NCBI GenBank assembly: GCA_035703165.1
Contig: DASSYR010000046.1
Span: 62,001-126,000, forward strand
Reading direction: 5' to 3'
DNA length: 64,000 nucleotides
Source of the DNA: AWTP1-9 sp035703165
GTDB lineage: Bacteria > Bacteroidota > Bacteroidia > Chitinophagales > Chitinophagaceae
The notes under the pieces were generated by a model. That model made no database searches, had not been told where the DNA came from, and was given only the letters and a program-made list of their open reading frames with translations. Every line of letters starts with the position of its first letter. The stretch's first letter is position 1. Positions 1-8,651 of this stretch are shown here, piece after piece. The position numbers were made by a program, and so were the translations under genes.

Positions 1-37
1 TATTGAAGCTGGCCGTATAAATATCTTTCTTCATAAT

Positions 38-1411
38 TTATTCGTTTACTTTAATGAAACTTTCGCTGTCCATCAGGAACTGTGCATTTGCTGCAACAGA
101 ATCATGCGCAGACAAACCCTCTAAAACCTGGATTCTATTTTTATAAGTAATACCAGTTTTTACTTTGTAAGCTTTGAAACCGATACCATCTTTTATAAAT
201 ACTACTTTATCCAATCCCAGCGAAACAACTGCTTGTACCGGAAGCCAGTTCGCTTCACGGCTGTTTCCGAAAATTGTGGCCTTAACCTGACTGCCGATAG
301 GAATCTTCAAGATGGAATTATCAAAATAAACTCTTGCTGTAACGGTCTTGCTTTCCTGGCGATAAAATGGCTCAATGAAATTGATTGTTGCTCTGAAATC
401 TTTATCCGGCGCCGTTTCCGGTACTATACGTACAGGACTGCCTTGACGGATGAGGCCTTGCTTATCGGCATAAAAATTAAGAATAGCCCAGGCCCGGTTT
501 GGATTATATACAGTAAAAACCGTCTGACCTTTCTGAACGTACATTCCTTCTTTCAACGGCAATTCCTCGGTAAGAAGGGATATATCTCTCATTTCTCCAA
601 GCTCCTTTTGCATAGATTGCGAACCAGCTTCATGTATGTGTCCGCTGTACTTGCTATACACAGAAATGGTGAAGGCGGCTTTCTTTGTTTCTATTACATC
701 ATTTAATTGTTCCTGACTCATGCCCAATAACAATAACTTTTCTTTAGCAGCATTTACTAAAACAGTGTTTTCAATGTCATTCTTTAAGAGAAACAGAAGA
801 TTTTGCTGTGCTGTTAATATTTCCGGGCTATATATTTCCATCACCTTTTGACCGCTTGTTATTTTCTGATAGCGGTAGCGTACATACAATTTTTCAATAC
901 GGCCAGATACCCTTGCTGAAATTGTTCCCACCTGTTTTGTATCATAAGCTATTTTGCCCAGTGCCTCAACTTCAATTTCTTCATTGGCTGAATGAAGTGA
1001 TGTGATGGGTATGGAGGATAAAACATATTCATTCGTAGGCTGTAATAAAAAATCAATATTCAAATCTGACGAATTATCCACTGCTCCACCTTTCTTTACC
1101 AGGTCCATACCACAAATGGGACATTTCCCCGGCTTATCCCGGATGATTTCCGGATGCATGGGGCAGGTATAAACTTCTGTTTGATTGCCGTCGTTGTGCT
1201 GATGATTACCTTGCTTCATCTTAACAAGCCCCATTCCGCATTTAGGACATTTACCGGGCTTATCACTGAATACTGAATCTCCCGGCATGGGGCAGGTGTA
1301 CATTTCCTTTGCAACATCTGTAGTATGTCCTGAATGAGGGCCTTTGTTGTTGTTACAGGAAACAGTGATGATTGTCAAAAAAAAGCCGCTTAGTAATAAT
1401 AGTCTTTTCAT
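38..1411 (-). CDS. CusB-type RND periplasmic adaptor with two heavy-metal-binding domains
   Basis: Membrane-fusion adaptor that would link an inner-membrane RND metal pump to an outer-membrane channel in the periplasm. It is a 457-residue lipoprotein (lipobox ending at Cys19). Two heavy-metal-binding domains follow, at about residues 38-64 and 81-105, each with the pattern YTCPM...DKPGKCPxCGM. The biotinyl-lipoyl-like and barrel domains start near residue 150 (GRIEKLYV, then VMEIYSPEI). It lies downstream of the split pump at 4084-7323 and the multicopper oxidase, so it probably serves that pump. The paired HMBDs fit capture of Cu/Ag; the exact metal is inferred. No TolC partner for this copy is visible; it may lie beyond the left edge. 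Confidence 0.88.
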   Translation of the reverse strand: MKRLLLLSGFFLTIITVSCNNNKGPHSGHTTDVAKEMYTCPMPGDSVFSDKPGKCPKCGMGLVKMKQGNHQHNDGNQTEVYTCPMHPEIIRDKPGKCPICGMDLVKKGGAVDNSSDLNIDFLLQPTNEYVLSSIPITSLHSANEEIEVEALGKIAYDTKQVGTISARVSGRIEKLYVRYRYQKITSGQKVMEIYSPEILTAQQNLLFLLKNDIENTVLVNAAKEKLLLLGMSQEQLNDVIETKKAAFTISVYSKYSGHIHEAGSQSMQKELGEMRDISLLTEELPLKEGMYVQKGQTVFTVYNPNRAWAILNFYADKQGLIRQGSPVRIVPETAPDKDFRATINFIEPFYRQESKTVTARVYFDNSILKIPIGSQVKATIFGNSREANWLPVQAVVSLGLDKVVFIKDGIGFKAYKVKTGITYKNRIQVLEGLSAHDSVAANAQFLMDSESFIKVNE

Positions 1412-1422
1412 GTAATTATTGG

Positions 1423-2916
1423 TTAATTCAATTGATATTGGAGCATCATTCCATCATCTTCGTGTTCCAGGTTGTGACAGTGAAAAACAAAAACCCCGGT
1501 TAAGGATGCAAAGGGAATAATCAATTTTACTTTTTCCTGTGGCAAGAGCAGAACAGTATCTTTCCAACCGCTTTCAGAGGCTAACAATTGGCCACGGCCA
1601 CCTGTTCTTTCCAGTACCTGGAAGTGTACTCCATGAAGATGAATAGGATGTGGTTCATCGCCCTGTGAATTGTCAAATTCCCATATTTCCGTTGCATTAG
1701 CCGACACGGTTTCATCAATGCGGCTTTTGTTGTACGTCTTCCCGTTTATTTGGTGCATACCGGTCATATTCATGCCGCCGCTCATTTGCATTACGTTCAG
1801 TACAAAGTTTCTTGTTCGGGTAGCGGCTGTTGCCGGTATTGAATTAATAGACGAAAGACTGGCAGGAACATTGAAAGTGTCGTTTACTGTTTGTGTTATT
1901 TTAAATTTCAGAATCTTAAACCCTTGTTTTCCCTGGGCACTTCCAGCATTGTCAAACATTTTGTTCTCTAAAAATATTTCAGAGCCTATTGAAAGTCCGG
2001 AAAAGTTTACCAATACATCTAATCTCTCACCCGGCGACAATAAAATACTCTTGACAGTGGCAGGTTTTTTTAACAGGCCTCCATCGTTACCAATAATTAT
2101 TAAATCAGCATTGTTGCTTAGCCCAAGATTATAAATCCGTGCATTAGAGCCGTTCAATATTCGCAAACGATAAAATCGTGTTGCTATTTCCGTAAATGGT
2201 GATGCTTCTCCATTTACCAGTATGGTTTCACCCATATAACCTGTCATTACTTCCATTGAAGTGGGATTGTATGCAATGCCAGATGAAGTAAGCCTCTTAT
2301 CCTGAATCACCAATGGAACTTCATAAATACCAGATGGCAGGTTGAGGGCTGCTTCCTCTGTGTCATTAACAATAAATAATCCTGCTAATCCCTGGAAAGC
2401 CTGTCTTGCTGTTGCTCCATCCGGATGAGGGTGATACCAGTTTAATCCAGCCCGTTGATTGATGACAAACTGATAATTAAAACTACTGCCGGAATTTACA
2501 ATGGCTTCCGGATGTCCGTCCATATCATCAGGAATTTTTAAGCCATGCCAGTGGATATTGCTTTTCTCCGAAAGATTATTCTGAAAATTTATATTGGCGT
2601 TTGTGCCAGTGTTGACACGGATAGTTGGGCCCAATATGCCTCCTGACTGGTAGCCTAAGACTGAAAAGCCGTTACCATTTATATTGGTATTGGTAGCCTG
2701 TGCAATCAAAGACGTAGTACCAGTTACAGTGTTTGGAATGGGCAGCAGTCTGGTGAAGCTTCCTTCTGTTACCGGTACCGGTTGACCACCCATATTCATA
2801 TTTCCACCCATCATGCTATTTTTATTGCATGAGGCCAAAAGGCTCATAAATGAACCAGCAGTAAGAACACTACCTGCTCCAATGCCAGTGTTTTTAATAA
2901 AATCTCTGCGTTTCAT
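1423..2916 (-). CDS. multicopper oxidase (CueO/CopA-like), Tat-exported lipoprotein
   Basis: Predicted periplasmic multicopper oxidase that would oxidise Cu(I) to the less toxic Cu(II). The N-terminus has a twin-arginine motif (KRRDF) and a lipobox ending at Cys30. Copper ligands are all present: HWHG at about residues 122-125, WYHPHPDG at 160-167, HPIHLHG at 423-429 and HCHNLEHEDDGMM near 479-491, which supplies the type 1 Cys/His/Met and trinuclear ligands. The length (497) is normal for three-cupredoxin enzymes. A Met-rich stretch (SMMGGNMNMGG) follows the lipobox. It is 11 bases upstream of the CusB-like adaptor, in one transcription unit. Copper oxidation is inferred from family and context; laccase-like activity on other substrates is possible. 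Confidence 0.9.
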   Translation of the reverse strand: MKRRDFIKNTGIGAGSVLTAGSFMSLLASCNKNSMMGGNMNMGGQPVPVTEGSFTRLLPIPNTVTGTTSLIAQATNTNINGNGFSVLGYQSGGILGPTIRVNTGTNANINFQNNLSEKSNIHWHGLKIPDDMDGHPEAIVNSGSSFNYQFVINQRAGLNWYHPHPDGATARQAFQGLAGLFIVNDTEEAALNLPSGIYEVPLVIQDKRLTSSGIAYNPTSMEVMTGYMGETILVNGEASPFTEIATRFYRLRILNGSNARIYNLGLSNNADLIIIGNDGGLLKKPATVKSILLSPGERLDVLVNFSGLSIGSEIFLENKMFDNAGSAQGKQGFKILKFKITQTVNDTFNVPASLSSINSIPATAATRTRNFVLNVMQMSGGMNMTGMHQINGKTYNKSRIDETVSANATEIWEFDNSQGDEPHPIHLHGVHFQVLERTGGRGQLLASESGWKDTVLLLPQEKVKLIIPFASLTGVFVFHCHNLEHEDDGMMLQYQLN

Positions 2917-2941
2917 AGTTGAAGAATTTTGAGTAATTAAT

Positions 2942-3385
2942 TTATTGTTTTAAAGCTGATGTCTTTTTCAGGTATTTATTGAAATATTCATTTGCGTTTG
3001 ACTCCGATACAAAATAGAAGACATCCTCTTTTGACCCGGGTTTGCCAATTATAAATGCTGTTGCCTTGTCCACCTGTTCATTTGATAGGGGGTCATAGGT
3101 ATAATGGGAAGTTGAATCTTCGTTAAGCATTTTAACGCAACCCTCACAACAGCCATAATATGTTTTGCCATTTATCGGAACCGGAATCTGATCTGAATTC
3201 AGGAAGCGGTTATTTACCATGCACACCTGGTTATTTGGCAATCTGGTGATGACTGTATCAGAAAAAGCAATCGTTGGCCCGGAAGACTTGCCTTTTGTCT
3301 CTTTACTGTGTGAGCCGTTGATATTGCATGAGAGCAATACAGACAGTAAAACAAAAGACATTGTTATGATATAATAGTTTTTCAT
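2942..3385 (-). CDS. Cys-rich lipoprotein with TRASH/YHS-like metal-binding motif
   Basis: Small 147-residue lipoprotein (lipobox LLSC, Cys20). The conserved core has QVCMVNNRF followed about 20 residues later by YYGCCEGCVKML. This Cys arrangement resembles TRASH/YHS-type metal-binding domains of copper chaperones. It sits between the multicopper oxidase and a DUF4136 lipoprotein in the second metal block, so a periplasmic copper-handling role is likely. No enzyme motif is seen. The family assignment is by pattern only. Confidence 0.7.
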   Translation of the reverse strand: MKNYYIITMSFVLLSVLLSCNINGSHSKETKGKSSGPTIAFSDTVITRLPNNQVCMVNNRFLNSDQIPVPINGKTYYGCCEGCVKMLNEDSTSHYTYDPLSNEQVDKATAFIIGKPGSKEDVFYFVSESNANEYFNKYLKKTSALKQ

Positions 3386-3401
3386 TTTAAAATTGTTTAT
3401 T

Positions 3402-4079
3402 TTAAAAATTGTTTACTGATTTTGTTTTGTTCCTGTGTTTGTAATAGGGCTTAACAGGATATTGCTCAAGAATATCGTAAACCACCGGGTGCAGGTTCAT
3501 CCGGAGGTAAGCAGTATCGTATAAATCGGCATTAGCAGTTCCGCTCCAGACTATTTTTTGCTGCAGCCTGTCAATTACATTTAGCGTTATTGAATTTTTC
3601 AGGTATGTCTCCTTTGGCAATTGCTTTTGCGGCGGATAATTGAAATATTTATAAGTAAAGGGCTTATTATATTTGAATGGATTTGACAAAGGATGCAAGT
3701 ATGGATTAGTATATACTGTTACGGTTGTTGTACTAAATGGTTTTGGAAGAGACGGGTCTTCTATTTCTTTTGTTTGGCTTTTGATAATGAGTTCCAATAA
3801 AACATCAGGGTTGTCAACATCTGCTTTGTAACCCCGCTCTGCCATGCAGTGGGTGAAATAATTAATCGTGTTATTCCGCATCAGTCCAAAAACAGTTTTT
3901 GCATCTGTAGAATCTTTATCAGGAAGCCAGGCAAACGTTTTATATTGTTTAAAGTCGGCGGACTTGTCATAGTTGCTTTGAATGTCTTTATAAACTTTCC
4001 GGTTACAGCTAACAAATGCGGAGAAAAGTATGACTGATACAATCAGAACTGTAGGTGAATATTTTTTATGCCTTTTCAT
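3402..4079 (-). CDS. DUF4136 domain lipoprotein
   Basis: 225-residue lipoprotein (lipobox FVSC, Cys25) with the DUF4136 features: D...DFKQYKTFAWLPD near the start of the mature protein, a Pro/Tyr-rich middle, and NVIDRLQQKIVWSGTA...LHPVVYDILEQYPVKP at the C-terminus. The family has no established biochemical role and is usually an envelope lipoprotein. It begins 4 bases downstream of the split RND pump and is in the same unit. A clear paralogue is at 27868-28512, with the same opening and closing motifs. Confidence 0.82.
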   Translation of the reverse strand: MKRHKKYSPTVLIVSVILFSAFVSCNRKVYKDIQSNYDKSADFKQYKTFAWLPDKDSTDAKTVFGLMRNNTINYFTHCMAERGYKADVDNPDVLLELIIKSQTKEIEDPSLPKPFSTTTVTVYTNPYLHPLSNPFKYNKPFTYKYFNYPPQKQLPKETYLKNSITLNVIDRLQQKIVWSGTANADLYDTAYLRMNLHPVVYDILEQYPVKPYYKHRNKTKSVNNF

Positions 4080-4083
4080 TTTC

Positions 4084-6036
4084 TTAATGTTTAACTTCCA
4101 GCACTTCTATTTTGCCATATTTTTTTAACTCATATTCTTTTGCCATCAGGAAAATCAATGGCGTTACCAATAATATATGTGTGGCAGAGGTAAGTACACC
4201 ACCAACCATCGGCAGTACAATAGGCTTCATTACATCACTTCCCACACCATGGCTCCACAGTATTGGAATCAATGCAAACAATGACACACAAACTGTCATC
4301 AGCTTTGGACGAAGCCTTTTTGCAGCGCCAGCAATTACATATTCTTTTAAATCGTCCCTTGTAATCGTTTCTCTTGAGTTTCCTTTTTTAGCTACAAGTT
4401 GTTGCATGGCATCATTGAGATAAATTACCATAACAATGCCTGTTTCCACAGCTAACCCAAACAATGCAATAAAGCCCACCGCCACCGCCACCGATAAGTT
4501 CACACCCCAGAAATAGATGATGTAAGCGCCTCCGATTAATGCAAACGGAACTGTAATCAGGCTAAGAAAAGCCTCCCTTGCTGAATGAAAGGCGAAATAC
4601 ATGGAGAGAAATATTACTACCAGCACAATTGGCAGAATAAGCTTTAGTGTTTTTTCGCTACGGATAAGATTTTCATACTGACCACTCCATTCAAGAAAAT
4701 AACCTTTCGGCAACCGTATAACCATTTTATCCAGTTTTTCTCTTGCTTCACTTACTGTGCTTCCCAAATCTCTGCCCCTAACATTAAACAACACTGTTCC
4801 TCTCAGCATCGCATTTTCAGAGTTAATCATCGGCGGGCCTTCGCTTAATTTAATATCAGCAACAGCCTCCAGTGGGATAGGTCCAAAATCCATGGTTTGA
4901 ACCTGCAGACGTTTGAGTGAAGTAATATTATTTCTGAAATCCTGACCAAACCTTGCGTTTACCGAAAAACGCTGTCTCCCTTCCACAGTAGTTGTTAACC
5001 GCATACCGCCCAGGGCACTTTCCACAATGGCATTCACATCATCTACACTTAAGCCGTAACGGCCGATTTCCTCCCTTTTCACAGCTACATCAATATACTT
5101 TCCGCCGGTAATTGGTTCTACATAGAGGTCTTTCACACCATCAATACCTTCAAGCTCTTTCTTCAGTTTTTGAGCAAAGGCGTAAATCGTATCAAGGTTC
5201 TGGCCATATACTTTTAAGCCAATGTCCGTACGAATGCCGGTAGAAAGCATATTGATGCGGTTAATGATGGGCTGTGTCCATCCATTTGTCACTCCTGGTA
5301 TTTGCAGTTTACTGTTGAGTTCATTAATTATATCTTCTTTCGTCATTCCCTTTCTCCATTCACTTCGGGGTTTGAGTAAGATGATAGTTTCAATCATACT
5401 GATAGGAGAATTATCGGTTGCCGTATTGGCCCTTCCTGCTTTACCCATTACATGAGCAACTTCGGGCACAGTAGTGATGATTTTATCCTGCACCTGCAAA
5501 ATTCTTTTAACCTCTGAATTTGATACATCGGGTAATGTTACCGGCATAAATAAAAGCGACCCTTCATCCAACGGCGGCATAAACTCACGGCCAAGACTTA
5601 CAATCAGCGGTACACTTATTGCCAGGGCAAGAATATTGATACCAATAGTTGTCTTGCGCCATTTGATACAACCCCTGATAAGTGGCTCATATATTTTTTC
5701 AAGAACTCTGTTGATAGGATTAGAAGATTCCGGCCTGAAACGTCCTTTCATAAAGAAAGATATCAGCACAGGGGCAAGTGTTACTACAAGAATAGCATCA
5801 ACCACCATTATAAATGTCTTTGTATAGGCAAGAGGATGGAAGAGTTTTCCTTCCTGGCCTGTGAGCATGAATACCGGTAAGAATGAGGTGATAATGATTA
5901 TAGTTGAAAAAAATACGCCTCTTGATACTTGCTTACAGGAGCTTTCAATTATACGAATGCGTACATCCTGGGGTATTGGGCGATAGGTATCACTTCTGCC
6001 CACCATTTTATTCCACCATTTATTGATTTTATTCAT
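4084..6036 (-). CDS. CusA-type heavy-metal RND efflux pump, C-terminal half (copy 1)
   Basis: C-terminal part of a CusA/CzcA-type proton-driven metal exporter. The 650 residues start in the cytoplasmic loop before TM5 (RGVFFSTIIIITSF), then TM6, the second periplasmic domain and TM7-12, ending normally. Positions corresponding to the copper-binding Met residues of CusA appear kept: INMLSTGIRTD, ALGGMRLTT and PPMINSENAM, aligned from memory. The N-terminal half is the upstream gene at 6043-7323. The two are in the same frame, separated by TAA plus six bases. Together they make about 1076 residues, the usual full length. Cu/Ag specificity is inferred. Confidence 0.88.
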   Translation of the reverse strand: MNKINKWWNKMVGRSDTYRPIPQDVRIRIIESSCKQVSRGVFFSTIIIITSFLPVFMLTGQEGKLFHPLAYTKTFIMVVDAILVVTLAPVLISFFMKGRFRPESSNPINRVLEKIYEPLIRGCIKWRKTTIGINILALAISVPLIVSLGREFMPPLDEGSLLFMPVTLPDVSNSEVKRILQVQDKIITTVPEVAHVMGKAGRANTATDNSPISMIETIILLKPRSEWRKGMTKEDIINELNSKLQIPGVTNGWTQPIINRINMLSTGIRTDIGLKVYGQNLDTIYAFAQKLKKELEGIDGVKDLYVEPITGGKYIDVAVKREEIGRYGLSVDDVNAIVESALGGMRLTTTVEGRQRFSVNARFGQDFRNNITSLKRLQVQTMDFGPIPLEAVADIKLSEGPPMINSENAMLRGTVLFNVRGRDLGSTVSEAREKLDKMVIRLPKGYFLEWSGQYENLIRSEKTLKLILPIVLVVIFLSMYFAFHSAREAFLSLITVPFALIGGAYIIYFWGVNLSVAVAVGFIALFGLAVETGIVMVIYLNDAMQQLVAKKGNSRETITRDDLKEYVIAGAAKRLRPKLMTVCVSLFALIPILWSHGVGSDVMKPIVLPMVGGVLTSATHILLVTPLIFLMAKEYELKKYGKIEVLEVKH

Positions 6037-6042
6037 GTTTTT

Positions 6043-7323
6043 TTATTTGTCTGGTGAAGGATTATTTTGCCATTCTGATAGATTGCGGTATGAGTTTTCC
6101 GACATGATGATCCCATTATCCACTATTACACCTATGGCAAGTGCAATTCCTGTTAACGACATGATATTAGACGACAGGCCAAACGCATTAAGCAGAATAA
6201 AACTAATAGCAATGGTGATGGGAATCTGTATGATAATACTTAGGGCACTGCGCCAGTTGAAAAGAAAAATGATAACGACAATACATACTACGATAATTTC
6301 TTCTACCAATTTTTCTTTTATCGTTTCAATGGCCGCTTCAATAAGTGTGCTTCGGTCATAGGAAATTCTAAACTTGACCCCTTCGGGCAGGCCCTTTTCC
6401 ACTTCTTTCATTTTAGCTTTTATGGCCTGTATTACTTTATCTGCATTTTGTCCATAGCGCATCACCACAATACCACCAACAACTTCTCCCTCACCATTTA
6501 CATCAAAGATTCCAAGCCGTAAATCTCCCCCCAACTGTACAGTACCAATATCTTTTACCCTTACAGGAATTCCATTGTAATTCTTCAGCGCAATCTCTTC
6601 TATATCTTCCTTTTTCTTTACATAGCCAAGACCTCTGATGATATAGGCCATATCACTCATCTCAAACTTTCTGCCGCCAACATCATTGTTATTTGCCTTT
6701 ACCTTATTCATAACATCCATCATTGAAATGTTATAGTACTGAAGTTTTACCGGGTCAATAATTAATTGATATTGTTTTTCAAACCCCCCAAATGAAGCTA
6801 CCTCAGATACACCGGGAACAGTCTGCAGCGCCAGTTTGATATACCAATCCTGCAATGCTCTTTGCTCGCCAAGGTCAATTTTAGGCGCTTCAAGATGATA
6901 CCAGAATATATGGCCCACTCCTGTTCCGTCAGGACCCAATGTAGGTGTGATGCCTTGCGGAAGAAACCGTTGTGCATAGTTCAATTTTTCAAGCACCCTG
7001 CTTCTTGCCCAATACACATCGGCATCATCTTCAAAAATTACATACACGAAACTCATTCCGAACATGGAAGTACCACGAATGTTTTTAACTCTTGGAATGC
7101 CTTGGAGGTTGCTTACCAGCGGATAGGTAACCTGGTCTTCCATTACCTGAGGGCTTCTTCCCATCCATTCTGTAAATACTATTACCTGATTTTCGCTCAG
7201 GTCAGGTATGGCATCAATAGGGTTTTGCTTTACAGCGAAAAATCCCCAAACAAAAAGACTACCTGCAATTAGCAAAATAATGTACCGGTTACGGAGCCCA
7301 AGTGAAATTAATTTCTCTATCAT
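6043..7323 (-). CDS. CusA-type heavy-metal RND efflux pump, N-terminal half (copy 1)
   Basis: N-terminal part of a CusA-type RND permease: TM1 (residues about 12-30), the first periplasmic domain (VTYPLVSNLQGIPRVKNIRG, GPDGTGVGHIFWYHLE) and TM2-4. It ends shortly after the TM4 proton-relay motif IALAIGVIVDNG (Asp402) and MSENSYRNLSEW, then stops. Full-length family members continue into TM5; here that part is the next gene, 6 bases downstream. Both fragments are topologically complete units, so a two-chain pump is possible. The second pump in this window is cut at the same place, which argues against a random nonsense mutation. Confidence 0.87.
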   Translation of the reverse strand: MIEKLISLGLRNRYIILLIAGSLFVWGFFAVKQNPIDAIPDLSENQVIVFTEWMGRSPQVMEDQVTYPLVSNLQGIPRVKNIRGTSMFGMSFVYVIFEDDADVYWARSRVLEKLNYAQRFLPQGITPTLGPDGTGVGHIFWYHLEAPKIDLGEQRALQDWYIKLALQTVPGVSEVASFGGFEKQYQLIIDPVKLQYYNISMMDVMNKVKANNNDVGGRKFEMSDMAYIIRGLGYVKKKEDIEEIALKNYNGIPVRVKDIGTVQLGGDLRLGIFDVNGEGEVVGGIVVMRYGQNADKVIQAIKAKMKEVEKGLPEGVKFRISYDRSTLIEAAIETIKEKLVEEIIVVCIVVIIFLFNWRSALSIIIQIPITIAISFILLNAFGLSSNIMSLTGIALAIGVIVDNGIIMSENSYRNLSEWQNNPSPDK

Positions 7324-7354
7324 AGCAACTGATTAATTGATTAAGGGGTTTATA

Positions 7355-8041
7355 TTATTGAACGATTTCCTGTACAGTGCCACAGGTCAACATACTGTTC
7401 CCCAAAAATGGGTTTTTAATTTCCTTTATTTCGCTGAGCCACATAGCCCCTTTATTATTCAAAGCCATTGGGCAATGGTCATAATATAAGATTCGGTTAG
7501 CTCCAAACAACTTTGCCAATTCATAGACCTGCTGCGACAATAACCCAAATAATACTCTTTGTTCTTCAATCTGTTTGGCGGTAATTATTCCTTGCAGTTG
7601 CTCATTAATATTGTCCGCATATTTATCAAATTCTTTTTTCTGACTTGCCGTGAAAAAAGACTTGTCAAACTTCCTTATGCTACTGACCATTTGAACGGCG
7701 CCTGTTTTTGGCTCTATTTTATCATCATCGGCCAATCCATTTTTAATAAAGAGATATTCGGAAATGATATTGTTAATGAAATTCCTGACCACAGGGTCCG
7801 TGCCACCTGCGTTGGCCTCTGATGATTTTATATCGTCACCCATATCTGTCATTGATTCCTCTTGTTTTCTGTGATTCATGCTTTCGTGATTCATACCTTT
7901 CATGGTATCCATTTGCATTTTATCATGATTCATAGAGTCGTGTTTCATATTCTGGTCATACTTATTATTTTGCTTATTGTTATTACAAGCAGCAACAGCA
8001 AGAATTGTTATTGCCAAAACCCCAGCCAATAGCTTTTTCAT
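7355..8041 (-). CDS. DUF3347 lipoprotein with His/Met-rich N-terminus
   Basis: 228-residue lipoprotein starting at the ATG whose product begins MKKLLAGVL; an upstream ATG at 8080 would add 13 residues that spoil the signal peptide. The lipobox ends at Cys19. Residues about 27-66 are very rich in His and Met (KHDSMNHDKMQMD), a typical Cu(I)/Ag(I)-binding composition. The DUF3347 domain follows (about 80-215), with YYDHCPMALNNKGAMWLS and a late MLTCG that give two conserved Cys. DUF3347 is common in Bacteroidota copper-efflux loci. It sits just upstream of the split pump copy 1. A periplasmic copper-binding role is inferred. Confidence 0.85.
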   Translation of the reverse strand: MKKLLAGVLAITILAVAACNNNKQNNKYDQNMKHDSMNHDKMQMDTMKGMNHESMNHRKQEESMTDMGDDIKSSEANAGGTDPVVRNFINNIISEYLFIKNGLADDDKIEPKTGAVQMVSSIRKFDKSFFTASQKKEFDKYADNINEQLQGIITAKQIEEQRVLFGLLSQQVYELAKLFGANRILYYDHCPMALNNKGAMWLSEIKEIKNPFLGNSMLTCGTVQEIVQ

Positions 8042-8161
8042 AATTATTTTCTTCAGGATGAATAATAGTTCAAATGACAACCATCAGCAGATAGACGTCA
8101 AAATGCCGGCAATAAAAACCATTTGAAGGTCATTCAGGTGCTTCCGGCTTAATGAGCTAAA

Positions 8162-8551
8162 TCAAATGCGGAGATTACAAACTGCAATAAAAATATCATC
8201 AATCTGAGGACTTCGGAGCTTCGTATAAAAAAATAACTTCTGCAGATTTTGCAGGTTGTACTGAGGTTCATTCTGTGGTATAATGGCCGGAATGAATAGC
8301 ATCTTAACGCCAGCCTCCGGTAGAAAGGGGGATATTTGAGATTGGTGATTATCTGATTTTGATATTAAAATTTTGTCCTTGCAGCAATCATCAGCCATGC
8401 TGTTTGTTTTGCAGCAACAGGATGAATGAAACTTGACATTTACAAGGCTCACCTTTGAAAGATGCCCCTTGCAAAAATGAAAATTTATTGCAGTAGCAAA
8501 ACCTACATTGGCATAGATCAGCATTAATATTATGGCGATAAATCTTCGCAT
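8162..8551 (-). CDS. HYC_CC_PP-type small exported protein
   Basis: 129-residue protein with an N-terminal signal peptide (MRRFIAIILMLIYANVGFA), then NFHFCKGHL, a CCCK and DDCCKDK pair, and a C-terminal RSPQIDDIF segment. This pattern fits the Bacteroidota family called HYC_CC_PP, whose function is not established. It heads the second metal block, upstream of the DUF3347 lipoprotein. A paralogue lies at 38850-39239 with the same order of motifs. Seven or more Cys in a small exported protein in this setting suggest metal or redox involvement, by inference. Confidence 0.72.
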   Translation of the reverse strand: MRRFIAIILMLIYANVGFATAINFHFCKGHLSKVSLVNVKFHSSCCCKTNSMADDCCKDKILISKSDNHQSQISPFLPEAGVKMLFIPAIIPQNEPQYNLQNLQKLFFYTKLRSPQIDDIFIAVCNLRI

Positions 8552-8651
8552 AACTAAACTAATTTAGTGAAATTATGATTACCTTATTGAAATGAACCTA
8601 ATCCTAATCATAATGAAAACTGATGTTTCTCATATTTGTCAACCACTGTTT

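Noticed and set aside
1..37. Possible further gene at the left edge
   Set aside because: Only 37 bases without a recognisable coding or terminator signal.
233..1005. Plus-strand open frames inside the adaptor gene (233-706 and 808-1005)
   Set aside because: Antisense to a clearly coding gene; products show no family features. Similar antisense frames throughout the minus block were also left out.
4084..7323. Copy 1 pump as a pseudogene broken by a nonsense mutation
   Set aside because: Both halves are intact, all motifs are kept, and a second pump in the window is split at the same place in another frame. Not fully excluded for copy 1 alone.
8555..8572. Small dyad ACTAAA-N4-TTTAGT between the HYC-type gene and the ATPase
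   Set aside because: Only 6 bases per arm in AT-rich sequence; expected by chance.
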